Part shown: positions 51,170-60,606 of the stretch, one piece after another
Position numbering within the stretch: the stretch's first letter is position 1
Layout: every line of letters starts with the position of its first letter
Source: JABJAG01 sp965222215
GTDB taxonomy: Bacteria > Pseudomonadota > Alphaproteobacteria > UBA6615
NCBI GenBank assembly: GCA_965222215.1
Contig: OZ244931.1
Span: 2,170,001 to 2,234,000 of the forward strand
Direction of reading: 5' to 3'
Length of the DNA: 64,000 bases
Position numbers and translations under genes: made by a program
The notes under the pieces: generated by a model
Databases searched by the model: none
Told to the model about the DNA's origin: nothing
What the model saw: the letters and a program-made list of their open reading frames with translations, nothing else

Positions 51170-51489
51170 CGCAGGTCCCCCAACTGTTCGCTTGAATGTA
51201 GGGGTCTCCGCCGCGTCGCGAAAAGGCGGTTTCGCATGCTCCGGACCGTCCCCAAGTCGGGCCAAAGCTGATTCACCTTAGCGTTTCGCCTTTGACGAAA
51301 CCGGTACCCGTATCCGCGCTTGCCAGGGCCATAGTGTCGAGGTCGAGGTGGAACTCGGTCTCTCCCCAAAAGACCTGCCTCAGACGCATTGGGCCCGGCG
51401 CGTTTGACCGCTATAATACCTGCGGAGCGACGAATTTTGGGGCAACGAGATTCGCCAGCTTACGCAAACGCTTTAGATGGGGGCACACA
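51170..51489. other. Intergenic region with gdhA promoter
   Basis: About 320 bp between divergent BASS and gdhA genes. Apart from the gdhA promoter (51389-51417) and its leader of about 66 nt I see no gene. Open frames here are upstream extensions of gdhA. Confidence 0.6.
51389..51417 (+). promoter_or_regulatory. Sigma-70-type promoter of gdhA
   Basis: TTGGGC (51389-51394) and a perfect TATAAT (51412-51417) are separated by 17 bp. Transcription should begin near 51424, giving a leader of about 66 nt. Confidence 0.7.
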
Positions 51490-52845
51490 ATGGCGGCGTC
51501 TGATCACGTCAATCTCGAACAATTCATGGAAGGCGTGCAACGCCGCAATCCGGGAGAAACCGAATTCCACCAGGCCGTCTACGAAGTCGCGGTCGATATC
51601 TTCGATTTCATCGACGACAAGGAAATTTACCACGAGGCGCAGATCCTTCGCCGGATGGCGGAGCCCGATCGGGTCATCTCTTTCCGTGTGTGTTGGGAAG
51701 ACGACAACCACAACATTCGCGTGCAGCGCGGTTACCGGGTTCAGAACAACAACGCGATCGGCCCGTACAAGGGCGGCATCCGCTTCCACAAGTCGGTCAA
51801 CCAGTCGATCCTGAAGTTCCTCGCCTTCGAGCAGACCTTCAAGAACAGCCTGACCGGCCTGCCCATGGGCGGCGGCAAGGGCGGATCGGACTTTAACCCG
51901 AAGGGCAAGTCGGACGCGGAAGTCATGCGCTTCTGCCAGTCGTTCATGACCGAGCTGTATCGCCATGTCGGCGAAGACACGGACGTGCCGGCCGGTGACA
52001 TCGGCGTCGGCGCGCGCGAGATTGGCTACATGTTCGGCCAGTACAAGCGCATCACCAACGAGTATGTCGGGGTGCTGACCGGCAAGGGTCTTGAATACGG
52101 CGGCAGCCTCGTTCGCACGGAGGCGACCGGCTACGGCGCGGTCTATTTCATGCAGGACATGCTGAGCGAAGCCGGCGAGGACATGGAGGGCAAGACTGTC
52201 CTCGTGTCGGGCTCGGGCAACGTCGCGACCCACGCCGCGGAAAAGGCCACCGAGCTCGGCGCCAAGGTCGTGACGCTGTCGGACTCCGGCGGCTTCGTCT
52301 ACGACCCGGAGGGCTTCACTCAGGAGAAGATCGACTGGGTGAAAGAACATAAGGGACACCGCCGCGGCCGGATTTCCGACTACGCCGACGAGTTCAAGGG
52401 TTCGCAGTTCCACGAAGGACAGCGGCCATGGGGAGTCGAATGCGATCTCGCCCTGCCCTGCGCGACCCAGAACGAAATCAGCAAGGAAGAAGCCGAGACA
52501 CTCGTGAAGAACGGCATCAAGGCGATCGCCGAAGGCGCGAACATGCCGACGGTCAACGAGGGCGTGGAAGTCTTCCGCGATGCGAAGGTTCTGTTCGGTC
52601 CGGCCAAGGCGGCCAACGCCGGCGGTGTTGCCGTCTCCGGCCTGGAAATGAGCCAGAACAGCGCGCGCATCTCCTGGTCTTCTGACGAACTCCAGAAGCT
52701 GCTGCGCACCATCATGGAGGACATCCACGGCAACTGCCTGGAATACGCCAAGCGCCCGGACGGCTATGTCGACTACGCGAAGGGCGCGAACATCGCCGGC
52801 TTCAAGAAGGTCGCCGACGCCATGCTCGCTTTCGGCGTCGTCTGA
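51490..52845 (+). CDS. gdhA: NADP-type glutamate dehydrogenase
   Basis: The start ATG at 51490 (MAASDHVNLEQFMEG) has GGGGG upstream; the 451-residue length matches the hexameric GdhA family. Motifs are YKGGIRFHKSVN, LPMGGGKGGSDF with the catalytic lysine, PAGDIGVGAREIGYMFG and the nucleotide fold VSGSGNVATHAAEKA. It aminates 2-oxoglutarate to glutamate, the ammonium assimilation route in high nitrogen. A terminator follows directly. Confidence 0.96.
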   Translation: MAASDHVNLEQFMEGVQRRNPGETEFHQAVYEVAVDIFDFIDDKEIYHEAQILRRMAEPDRVISFRVCWEDDNHNIRVQRGYRVQNNNAIGPYKGGIRFHKSVNQSILKFLAFEQTFKNSLTGLPMGGGKGGSDFNPKGKSDAEVMRFCQSFMTELYRHVGEDTDVPAGDIGVGAREIGYMFGQYKRITNEYVGVLTGKGLEYGGSLVRTEATGYGAVYFMQDMLSEAGEDMEGKTVLVSGSGNVATHAAEKATELGAKVVTLSDSGGFVYDPEGFTQEKIDWVKEHKGHRRGRISDYADEFKGSQFHEGQRPWGVECDLALPCATQNEISKEEAETLVKNGIKAIAEGANMPTVNEGVEVFRDAKVLFGPAKAANAGGVAVSGLEMSQNSARISWSSDELQKLLRTIMEDIHGNCLEYAKRPDGYVDYAKGANIAGFKKVADAMLAFGVV

Positions 52846-52872
52846 CCCGTCATTCCCTTTCGAAATCGTCCC

Positions 52873-52904
52873 GGAGCGGCCCATCGGCCGCTCCGTTTCG
52901 TTTT
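52873..52904 (+). terminator. Rho-independent terminator of gdhA
   Basis: GGAGCGGCC (52873-52881) pairs with GGCCGCTCC (52886-52894), followed by GTTTCGTTTT. It lies 28 nt after the gdhA stop. Confidence 0.9.
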
Positions 52905-52955
52905 GCCTGACGCCGCAGGGCGCCGTGCTACGCTGCCGGTCGAAGGAGTGGGCCC

Positions 52956-53405
52956 TTGCATCGCCGTCTCACAAAGGCACTCGCCCTGCCCGCCGGGATC
53001 GTTATGGCCGGGATCGTGCCGGCGCTATCGGCACCTGCCCAGGAAACACCGCCGCCCGTCTATCTCGGCGTTGTCGAGGACGAGGTCGGCCGGCCGATTG
53101 TCCGCTTCGTGTTTTCCGAACCGGGCGATTTCGATCCGCTGTGGGGCTTCTCGATTTCGCCGCGAGACGGCGAGTGCAACGCCACCACCGAGACAGCTCT
53201 CGACCTGCCTGCCGGCAACACGGACGAACCCGTCTACGATCCGGCGGATGCGGACCGGCAACTGCCCGGAAATGCCCTTCCCGTTTTCTTCGCGACGCTC
53301 GTCAGCGCCGAGCTGAGCCGTCTGGGATACGTGAATACGAGCGAGGACAGCCTGCCCTATCACACCTGCACACGTCAGGTGTGGGAGGCCCTGCTCCGTC
53401 GTTAA
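52956..53405 (+). CDS. Secreted protein of unknown function
   Basis: GAAGGAGTGGG precedes the TTG start at 52956. The 149-residue product has a signal peptide (about 1-29, ending in ALSAPAQ). The mature part has two cysteines (GECNATTE, YHTCTRQ) that could form a disulfide, and SRLGYVNTSEDSLPYHTCTR near the end. No family recognised. It should be periplasmic. Its stop overlaps that of the convergent gene by 3 nt. Confidence 0.75.
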   Translation: MHRRLTKALALPAGIVMAGIVPALSAPAQETPPPVYLGVVEDEVGRPIVRFVFSEPGDFDPLWGFSISPRDGECNATTETALDLPAGNTDEPVYDPADADRQLPGNALPVFFATLVSAELSRLGYVNTSEDSLPYHTCTRQVWEALLRR

Positions 53406-54028
53406 CCCGCGGCCGCCTGACGATAGGTCGCGGTGCGAACCGCGTTTGCACCCGCCGGTAAAACCCCGACATCGGCCGGAGATTCCTCGAACTCGGTGAC
53501 GAGAACGTGTGTCGGCGACCCTTCCATGGCGAGATACCGCCGGGCCCGGACGATCGAGGCCACCCGCCCGAGAGCGGGGAGAAAATCGCCAACGAAACGT
53601 ATATTGAATTCCTGCGCCACATCCCCCGGCAAGTCGAACCGGTCGACCCTGATGAATTCAGCCAGTCCCGATGAATCCACGCCAGCGCGGGCAAACTCAG
53701 GGCCCGTCCAGGCGAACGTGTAGCGATCCGGGTTCCTGAACTTCCGGTGGTACATCGCATCGCGCGGGTTTCGGTTCCGACGCAGGGCCTGGTATGGCTC
53801 TCCATACAGGTGACCCAGGCTCGGCATCTCATACAGGGTCAGGAACTGCTGCCCATCGCCGTCTACCCTGTCATAGCTCGCACAGGCGTTGAATCCGATC
53901 GCGCGACGTGCGGGGAACATATCCTCCGTCAGCCACGGGCGGAAATCCGCGCGGTCGGCTTCGTCGAGATCGCAGAATATCGCGAGCAGGCCGGTGCCGC
54001 CCGACGGCGTATCGCGCAGCCCGGTCAA
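53402..54028 (-). CDS. Unknown protein of the TauD operon, possibly a ferredoxin-like/EthD-type fold
   Basis: The 208-residue protein starts inside the stop codon of the second TauD gene (ATGA overlap). Two segments resemble halves of a dimeric alpha/beta barrel: LLAIFCDLDEADRADFRPWL and DEADR...FLTLYEMPSLGHLYG, then RARRYLAMEG and HVLVTEFEES. I recognise no named family. It is hydrophilic with no signal or membrane segment. Coupling to TauD suggests a partner in the same catabolic pathway. Confidence 0.7.
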   Translation of the reverse strand: MTGLRDTPSGGTGLLAIFCDLDEADRADFRPWLTEDMFPARRAIGFNACASYDRVDGDGQQFLTLYEMPSLGHLYGEPYQALRRNRNPRDAMYHRKFRNPDRYTFAWTGPEFARAGVDSSGLAEFIRVDRFDLPGDVAQEFNIRFVGDFLPALGRVASIVRARRYLAMEGSPTHVLVTEFEESPADVGVLPAGANAVRTATYRQAAAG

Positions 54029-55092
54029 CTGGGACCGTTGGTCTCGAACACGACCTCGTCACCATGAGACGGGTGGCCACCGCGCACTGCGCCGGCGCTC
54101 GTGTCGCCATAGAACGGCGCGAAACCGGGCGACAGTTCACGGCTGTTCCGCGGCGCAAGCCACAACCGCATCAGGTGCCGACGGCGCTCCGGCTCGGCAT
54201 AGTCCTCGAAGGCCGTGCGCATATGCAGCATCAGGTGGTTGTTGAGGAACTGCACATCGCCCGGCTGGAACATCATCGTGAGCTGAAACTCGGGCCGCGC
54301 GCAGATCTCGTCGATCAGGTCCAGCGCCTCGGCCTGCGCCGCTGTCTGATCGGGCAGATGGTCCATCATCTCCGCCGAGCGGATATGGGTGCGCGTGTAG
54401 CGCGCCGCGAACTTGCCCTTGTGCATCGTAAAGATCGGCTGCTCGTAGTGGGGCGGCGTGCCCGGCAGCTCGTTGCCCTGGAAACTCCAGTAGTAGGGCC
54501 GGTAGAGCACCTCCAGCAGGTCGGGCCGGGTGCGCAGGATCTCGTTATGGACTGCCCCGGTGCTGACGATCCGGCTCAGCCCGCCCTCCTTGGCGGGCTG
54601 GATGCAGAACAGGCCGGTCACGTCGGCCGCATCGGCGTGATAGGTCAGTTCACCCGCGCTCGTGTAGCCGCGAAACTTCGGCCCATCGAGCCCGGTGCCC
54701 AGATCGCGCACGTCGCCCAACACATCGCCCCGCTTGCTCTGGGACACGGCGTTCCCGAGGTGCAGACCGAGACCCCAATAGATGAACCGCAGATCGTCCT
54801 TGGAGTAGCGCTCCACGGGAATACCGCGCAGCAGAAACAGGCCCCAGCCGTCTTCAAGTTCGTGTTCCACGCGCGCGAGCACGTCGCCGACGGTCGGCAG
54901 CGGAAACTGTTCGCGCGTCACCGTCGCCAGGGTCGCGCCCGAGTCCAGGGCGTGGCGATAGGCGGCGTCGATCTCCGCGACTTCGGCGTCACTGAACCGG
55001 TGCACCCATTCGTCGGAGGATTGCGCCACCTCCCCCATCCAGACAGAGGGTCCGGTGAGCGGCGCGCGTTGCAAATCTTCGGCAGCGGTCAT
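54025..55092 (-). CDS. TauD/TfdA-type dioxygenase, second copy
   Basis: The 355-residue protein is longer than the first TauD and differs throughout. The iron site is His-x-Asp in LTYHADAADVTGL and the distal His in VQFLNNHLMLHMRTAF; an arginine in EPERRRHLMRLWL should bind 2-oxoglutarate. GWGLFLLRGIPVERY is typical of TfdA-like members. It is encoded after an alpha/beta hydrolase and an MFS transporter, so it probably oxygenates an imported organic compound. Confidence 0.9.
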   Translation of the reverse strand: MTAAEDLQRAPLTGPSVWMGEVAQSSDEWVHRFSDAEVAEIDAAYRHALDSGATLATVTREQFPLPTVGDVLARVEHELEDGWGLFLLRGIPVERYSKDDLRFIYWGLGLHLGNAVSQSKRGDVLGDVRDLGTGLDGPKFRGYTSAGELTYHADAADVTGLFCIQPAKEGGLSRIVSTGAVHNEILRTRPDLLEVLYRPYYWSFQGNELPGTPPHYEQPIFTMHKGKFAARYTRTHIRSAEMMDHLPDQTAAQAEALDLIDEICARPEFQLTMMFQPGDVQFLNNHLMLHMRTAFEDYAEPERRRHLMRLWLAPRNSRELSPGFAPFYGDTSAGAVRGGHPSHGDEVVFETNGPS

Positions 55093-55163
55093 CTCGTTTT
55101 TCCCTCAGATATTCGATCGCTCGAAGCTTATATCGCTGTCCAGCCGCCGCCAAATCTGCAAAC

Positions 55164-56423
55164 TCAATCCGCCGCTGCGTGGCGCCGTGTCCATCCGAAA
55201 AGCGCGACAATCAGGACCAGCAAGACCACGGCACTTATCGCGAGCGACGACTGAATTCCGATCAGCCCGCCGCCGAAGCCAACGGTGAAGCCACTGAAAG
55301 TCCGTCCCCCAAGGCTGCCGACATTGAACAGACCGATCGCCCGGCCTCGTATCTCCGCCGGGGCATTGAGCTGCGCGAGCGTGCGGCTCATCGAGTTGTA
55401 TGACAGATCGAAAAACCCCGCGCATACGAGCATCAGGAGCGAAAACACGTAGCTCGACGATGTCGCGAAACCGAAGATTGCCACCGCCCAGAGCATCGCA
55501 AGCAGGAAAGCGGAACGTGTGCGGGCGGGCAGGATGTTGCGCCATTCCAGAACCACCCCGGCCGTCAGGGCGCCCGCCGCGTTCGCGCCGAACAATATGC
55601 TGTAGTAGAGCCCCTGCCCGCCGTATCCGAGATCCCGGGCGAACTCCGGCATCTGCGCCTGGTGCGCGTTGCCGACAATCGCCGCCCCGAGGCCGGCCAG
55701 CAACGACATCGAGAAGACAACCGGCAATCCCGAGACCTGGCGGAATGTCTCCACAAGGTCGCCGAACCCGGTGATGGCGCGTTTGGCGCGGTCGCGCATT
55801 CCGTCCAGTTCCTTCGGGTTCCGAATAAGCCACAGCGCCAGTGGCAGATAGATCAGAACATTGATCAGAATCCCGTTGGTCGCCCCGAATATGACCAGCA
55901 ATGCCCCGCCCACGGCCGGGCCCAGGAGGACCCCGAGGGTGATCGACGTCGCCATCAGCCGGATGGCGGACTGGAGCTGCCGGGCCCCGACGACCTCATG
56001 CAGCAGCACCTGCCCGGCCGGTGCCCAAAGGGCGCCCGCCAGGCCATGAACGATCAGCAGAATGACCGCGTGCCATTTCTGAAGCGTATCCGTGGCGAAC
56101 AGCAGCCCCCAGGACAGCGAGACCAGCATGAACAGGCCCATCGAGACCTGGATAATGCGGCGCGGGTCGTAGCGGTCGGCCAGCGCGCCCGCCCAGACAG
56201 AGCCGAGCAGGAAGGGCAGCCAGTGCGCGACGACGGCGAAACCCGCCAGAGACGGCGACTGGAACTTCTCGAAGATAATCCAGTAGCTGATGACGTGCTC
56301 TATGCTGTCGGCCATCATCGCCAGCGCCGCGCCGATCAGATAGTAGCGCGCGGCGGGGTACCGCAACGCGGCATAGGAACGGGTGTCGGGAGTTGTCGCC
56401 CCGGCGGAATCGCTGTTTGTCAT
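55164..56423 (-). CDS. MFS transporter (MFS_3/enterobactin-exporter-like)
   Basis: The 419-residue protein has 12 predicted helices and the motif GALADRYDPRRIIQ between helices 2 and 3. GLAGALWAPAGQVLLHEVVG and LLVILIVALFGWTRRHAA at the end fit the MFS_3 group. Transport direction is not determined. It lies 21 nt after the alpha/beta hydrolase and 71 nt before the TauD gene. Confidence 0.9.
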   Translation of the reverse strand: MTNSDSAGATTPDTRSYAALRYPAARYYLIGAALAMMADSIEHVISYWIIFEKFQSPSLAGFAVVAHWLPFLLGSVWAGALADRYDPRRIIQVSMGLFMLVSLSWGLLFATDTLQKWHAVILLIVHGLAGALWAPAGQVLLHEVVGARQLQSAIRLMATSITLGVLLGPAVGGALLVIFGATNGILINVLIYLPLALWLIRNPKELDGMRDRAKRAITGFGDLVETFRQVSGLPVVFSMSLLAGLGAAIVGNAHQAQMPEFARDLGYGGQGLYYSILFGANAAGALTAGVVLEWRNILPARTRSAFLLAMLWAVAIFGFATSSSYVFSLLMLVCAGFFDLSYNSMSRTLAQLNAPAEIRGRAIGLFNVGSLGGRTFSGFTVGFGGGLIGIQSSLAISAVVLLVLIVALFGWTRRHAAAD

Positions 56424-56444
56424 GGGAACCGGGACAGCAGCGCG

Positions 56445-57284
56445 TCAGGCTGCGTGGCGCCCCATGAAATCCGCAAATGTATCGGCGATCTCAGCCTCGT
56501 AGTCGCCCCATTCGGTGAACGGAATCACCGGCTCGTCTGAATCCTCGACCGGCAACTGGTGCAGCTCACTGCCCGGAATCATCTTCTGGACCGTGCGTCC
56601 GACACCGGAATCATGCACGCGGTCGTTGCCCGGGATAACGATCGCGGGCTTGTCTATGGAATTGAGCTCGGCCTCGCTGACACCGAACACGGGCAGCTCG
56701 GCGCCCGCGACGAACAGGTCCCGCAGACGGGTCTGGACATCGATGAATTCGTCCGCGCCCATGGACATCAGACGTTCGCGATTTTTCGGGTTCGCCGCGA
56801 TCCGTTCACCGTATTCCGGGGTCGCGCAGACGGCGTCCATGCCGCCTGCCTGTGCGGCGCGGATGAACTGGTCGTAGTAGTTCTCCGGCAAACGCCCCGC
56901 AGCGAATGCCCCGCCGGTCACGCGGAGCAGCAGCAGGCCACGAACGGCTTCGGGGTGACGCAGAGCAAAAAACAACGCCGTGCGCGCGCCCGAGGACGAC
57001 CCGCCGATAAAGGCCGGCACCTCCCCCAGTTCGCCGAGAAGCACACGCAGATCGTCCGCCCAGACAGCTTCCTCGACCTCGTCGGCACTCATCAGGATAT
57101 CCGACGCGCCCGTATTTCGCCGGTCGTGGAGCAGGATCCGGAAACCGTGCTCCGCGAGTTTTTCAGCCAGGGGCAGAAACTCGTCATACCCCCGGCGCCC
57201 CCCGGTGATGAGCGTTGCCAGCGGTCCATCGTCGCCGACAATTTCGTAGCGCAGATTAACGCCGCGGATATTCTTGAATGGCAT
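56445..57284 (-). CDS. Alpha/beta hydrolase
   Basis: The 279-residue protein opens with PFKNIRGVNLRYEIVG and has RILLHDRRNTGASD, the nucleophile elbow FIGGSSSGART and, near the end, AIVIPGNDRVHDSGV containing the Asp/His part of the triad. It is the first gene of the operon with MFS, TauD and the unknown protein. The substrate is unknown. Confidence 0.9.
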   Translation of the reverse strand: MPFKNIRGVNLRYEIVGDDGPLATLITGGRRGYDEFLPLAEKLAEHGFRILLHDRRNTGASDILMSADEVEEAVWADDLRVLLGELGEVPAFIGGSSSGARTALFFALRHPEAVRGLLLLRVTGGAFAAGRLPENYYDQFIRAAQAGGMDAVCATPEYGERIAANPKNRERLMSMGADEFIDVQTRLRDLFVAGAELPVFGVSEAELNSIDKPAIVIPGNDRVHDSGVGRTVQKMIPGSELHQLPVEDSDEPVIPFTEWGDYEAEIADTFADFMGRHAA

Positions 57285-57388
57285 GACAGCTTCTCCCCTG
57301 CGCGCCTCGACCGCGCCTGGGCGTCAGGTTATACGCTTGTGAAACCAAGCCCAAATCTTTCGCCCGACCAATTAAACGAGTTACGCCG

Positions 57389-57853
57389 ATGCCGGCACCG
57401 GATTCACAACCATCGATAGACCTGACCGACCGGGCGATCTACGAGGTTTGGATCACGGACACGGTGCGCTATAGCGACCTCGACCCCAACAGTCATGTCA
57501 ACAATGGGGCGATCAACCAGTTTTTCGAGGACGGGCGGGTCGGGTTCCGCCTGGAACGGCTGCAGGCCGCCGCCGGCAACAAGCTGACCGGGTTTGCGGT
57601 TGTCCGCTACGCCGCGAACTACCTTTCCCCCGCCCACTATCCCGGAACGGTGGATATCGGCACGGTCGTGACACGGATCGGAAACACGTCCTACGGGCTC
57701 GGCCAGGCAGTGTTCCAGGGCGACACCTGCGTCGCGACGGCCGAGATCGTGACGGTCCATTTCGACCCGGCAACATCGCGAGCACGCGCCCTGCCCGACG
57801 CAATTCGCTCCGCACTCGAAAACAGCCTCGCAACGGCAGAGAAAGCCCGATGA
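57389..57853 (+). CDS. Acyl-CoA thioesterase (4HBT family)
   Basis: The 154-residue hot-dog protein has RYSDLDPNSHVNNGAINQFF; the Asp in SDLDPNSH is the catalytic residue of 4-hydroxybenzoyl-CoA-type thioesterases. It hydrolyses a short or aromatic acyl-CoA. The stop overlaps the next gene by 4 nt. Confidence 0.92.
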   Translation: MPAPDSQPSIDLTDRAIYEVWITDTVRYSDLDPNSHVNNGAINQFFEDGRVGFRLERLQAAAGNKLTGFAVVRYAANYLSPAHYPGTVDIGTVVTRIGNTSYGLGQAVFQGDTCVATAEIVTVHFDPATSRARALPDAIRSALENSLATAEKAR

Positions 57854-59052
57854 CCGATCTTTCACGCAAAGCACTCAACATCGAAGATCTTCGTGAAATG
57901 GCGAAACGCCGCCTTACCAAGGCGCTGTTCGATTTTTGCGACAAGGGCAGCGAGGACCAGATCGCGATGCGCGACAATCGCGCGGCGCTGGACAGCATCA
58001 AGCTGATGCCGCGCGTGCTCAACAACACGTCGGCGCGCCACGCCCGCACCACCTTGTTCAACGAGGAACTCGGCCTGCCCCTGATGATCGGGCCGACCGG
58101 CCCGGCGGGGTTCGTGTGGTACCGGGGCGAGACCGAACTGGCGAAGGCCGCAGCGAAGAAAAACATTCCCTTCACGCTCGCCAGTACATCGAACACGGCG
58201 ATGGAGCGGGTCATCGAGAACGGCGGCGGCACCCAGTGGTTCCAGCTCTATGTCTGGCGCGACCCGGAGGCCGCGTTCGTCACGGTGCAGCGTGCACTCG
58301 ACGCCGGGTTCGAAGCGCTCGTCGTCACTGTCGACTCGCCCGTCTACAACAACCGCGAAATCGACGTGCGCAACGGGCTTGTCTTCCCCCCGAAAGTCAC
58401 GATGAAGACGGCCATCGACAGCATCAGGCATCCGCGCTGGCTGCTCGGCACGGCTGGCAAGTACTATTTGAGCGAAGGGCGGCTGCCCGCCTTCACCAAC
58501 ATCCACATTCCCGAAGAATCCAAAGCGAGCGCCACGGGATACGTTTCCGCCAAGTCCGATAGCTTTCTCAATCGCGACGACACGATGGACTGGGACTACG
58601 TGAAACGGTTGCGCGAGAAGTGGCCGAAGAAGTTGCTGCTCAAAGGCATCCTTCACCCGGAGGATGCGGCCATGGCCGCCGAAGTGGGCGCTGACGGCAT
58701 CTTCGTCTCGAATCACGCCGGCAACACCAACGACACCGCGATTACGCCGTGGGACGCCCTGCCCGATATTGTCGACGCTGTTAGCGGACGGCTGACCGTC
58801 ATCGCGGATTCGGGCGTGCGGCGCGGCAGCGACGTCCTCAAGGCGCTCGCGCTCGGCGCGGACCTGGTCGCGATCGGGCGCGCGACGTTGTGGGGTGTCG
58901 GCGCCGCGGGTGAAGCCGGCGCGAGCCGGGCACTCGACATTCTGGAAGCCGAAATCCTGCGCACAATGGCCGTGCTGGGCGTCTCGGACGTGGCGTCCAT
59001 CGGGCGCGAGCATGTGCGCCTGCCCGCGGAACTTCCCGTATCGCGTGGCTGA
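57850..59052 (+). CDS. FMN-dependent alpha-hydroxy-acid dehydrogenase/oxidase, variant active site
   Basis: The 400-residue TIM-barrel protein matches the LldD/glycolate oxidase family (MIGPTGPAGFVWYRGE, LTVIADSGVRRGSDVLKAL, GADLVAIGRATLWGV). The catalytic His is present in VSNHAGNTND, but the family sequence there is NHGGRQLD, so the substrate-carboxylate-binding Arg is replaced. The usual Tyr of the N-terminal Y-x-x-G-A segment is a Phe (DFCDKGSED). It should still bind FMN; substrate range is likely altered. It is coupled to a thioesterase. Confidence 0.88.
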   Translation: MTDLSRKALNIEDLREMAKRRLTKALFDFCDKGSEDQIAMRDNRAALDSIKLMPRVLNNTSARHARTTLFNEELGLPLMIGPTGPAGFVWYRGETELAKAAAKKNIPFTLASTSNTAMERVIENGGGTQWFQLYVWRDPEAAFVTVQRALDAGFEALVVTVDSPVYNNREIDVRNGLVFPPKVTMKTAIDSIRHPRWLLGTAGKYYLSEGRLPAFTNIHIPEESKASATGYVSAKSDSFLNRDDTMDWDYVKRLREKWPKKLLLKGILHPEDAAMAAEVGADGIFVSNHAGNTNDTAITPWDALPDIVDAVSGRLTVIADSGVRRGSDVLKALALGADLVAIGRATLWGVGAAGEAGASRALDILEAEILRTMAVLGVSDVASIGREHVRLPAELPVSRG

Positions 59053-59097
59053 TCCGGGATGGACATTGTCCCCGTCTGAACCCATGTTTCGGGTGTC

Positions 59098-60606
59098 ATG
59101 ACCCAACAGGCCGAAACACTCGATACGCCGCCGAACCTGCCCGAATTCGCGTTCGACAATACGTTCGCGCATGAACTCGAAGGTTTCTACGTGGCCCAGA
59201 ACGCGGCGCCGGTGCCCGAACCGCAACTGCTGTTGCTGAACCGCGAACTGGCGCGTGAACTCGGCCTCGACCCCGACGCGCTGGATTCCAGCGCCGCAAC
59301 CGAGGTTTTTGCCGGCAATGCCGTCCCGGACGGTGCCGCGCCCCTGGCCCAGGCCTACGCCGGTCACCAATTCGGCGGCTTCTCGCCACAGCTCGGCGAC
59401 GGACGCGCGCTTCTGCTCGGCGAAATCATCGACACCAACGGCCAACGCCGCGATATCCAGCTCAAGGGCTCGGGCCGCACGCCCTTCTCACGAAGCGGCG
59501 ACGGCAAGGCGGCGCTCGGCCCCGTGCTGCGCGAATACCTGATCGGTGAAGCGATGCACGCGCTCGGCGTGCCCACGACACGCGCGCTCGCCGCCGTCAC
59601 GACAGGGGAGCAGGTCTACCGCGAGACCGCCCTGCCCGGTGCCGTCCTGACACGCATTTCGTCCAGCCACCTGCGGGTGGGCACATTCCAGTTCTTCGCG
59701 GCGCGGCAGGACTTCGAAAAGCTGCGCCAGCTCGCCGACTACGCCATCGCCCGCCACCATCCGGCGGCCCGCGACGCGGACAATCCCTACTTGGCGTTCT
59801 TCAACGCGGTCTCGGACGTGCAGGCCGCGCTCGTCGCGCAATGGATGAGCATCGGCTTCATCCACGGCGTCATGAACACCGACAACATGACGATCTCCGG
59901 CGAGACCATCGACTACGGCCCCTGCGCCTTCATGGACGTCTATGCGCCGGGCACCGTGTTCAGTTCCATCGACACACAGGGCCGCTACGCCTATGCGAAC
60001 CAGCCGCCGATCCTGTCGTGGAACCTCGCCCGTCTCGCGGAAAGCCTGATCCCGCTGGTCGACGATGACCGGGACGCCGCCGTCGAGATTCTGACCGAAG
60101 CCGCCAATGCGGTCTCCGGCAAGTTCCAGGCTGCCTGGCTGGACCGCATGCGCGCGAAACTCGGCCTGACGACCGCGGCAGACGGTGACGTAGAGCTGAT
60201 CGACGCTCTGCTGGAAGCCATGCACGCGGGCAACGCCGACTTTACCCTCACATTCCGCCGGCTCTCGGACGCGCTGCGCGGGGACGCAGGCCCGGTGCGC
60301 GACCTGTTCACCGACCCGTCGGGCTTCGATGCATGGGCGCCGCGCTGGCGCGAACGCCTCGGCGCGCAAGACCTCGCCCCGGAAGATGCGGCAATCGCGA
60401 TGGACGCGGTGAACCCGCTCTACATCCCGCGCAACCACAAGGTCGAGGAAGCGCTCGACGCGGCCGTCGACGACAGCGATATGGCGCCGTTCGAAAAACT
60501 GCTGGCGGTGGTGTCACACCCCTTCGTGGAGGCGGCCGGACAGGATGACTACACTCAGCCGGCCCCACACCTTTCGGTCCCGTATCAGACATTCTGCGGC
60601 ACCTGA
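59098..60606 (+). CDS. selO: Protein adenylyltransferase SelO
   Basis: The 502-residue pseudokinase-fold protein has AYAGHQFGGFSPQLGDGRAL, LKGSGRTPFSRSGDGKAALG, GVPTTRALAAVTTGE and HGVMNTDNMTISGETIDYGP, all SelO hallmarks. It ends with YQTFCGT: Cys at the place of the selenocysteine of eukaryotic SelO. SelO transfers AMP to Ser/Thr/Tyr of proteins under redox stress. It overlaps the convergent msrA gene by 22 nt. Confidence 0.96.
   Translation: MTQQAETLDTPPNLPEFAFDNTFAHELEGFYVAQNAAPVPEPQLLLLNRELARELGLDPDALDSSAATEVFAGNAVPDGAAPLAQAYAGHQFGGFSPQLGDGRALLLGEIIDTNGQRRDIQLKGSGRTPFSRSGDGKAALGPVLREYLIGEAMHALGVPTTRALAAVTTGEQVYRETALPGAVLTRISSSHLRVGTFQFFAARQDFEKLRQLADYAIARHHPAARDADNPYLAFFNAVSDVQAALVAQWMSIGFIHGVMNTDNMTISGETIDYGPCAFMDVYAPGTVFSSIDTQGRYAYANQPPILSWNLARLAESLIPLVDDDRDAAVEILTEAANAVSGKFQAAWLDRMRAKLGLTTAADGDVELIDALLEAMHAGNADFTLTFRRLSDALRGDAGPVRDLFTDPSGFDAWAPRWRERLGAQDLAPEDAAIAMDAVNPLYIPRNHKVEEALDAAVDDSDMAPFEKLLAVVSHPFVEAAGQDDYTQPAPHLSVPYQTFCGT

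Noticed and set aside
57862..59445. 527-codon minus-strand frame
   Set aside because: Antisense to the FMN enzyme and the start of selO; no recognisable domain.
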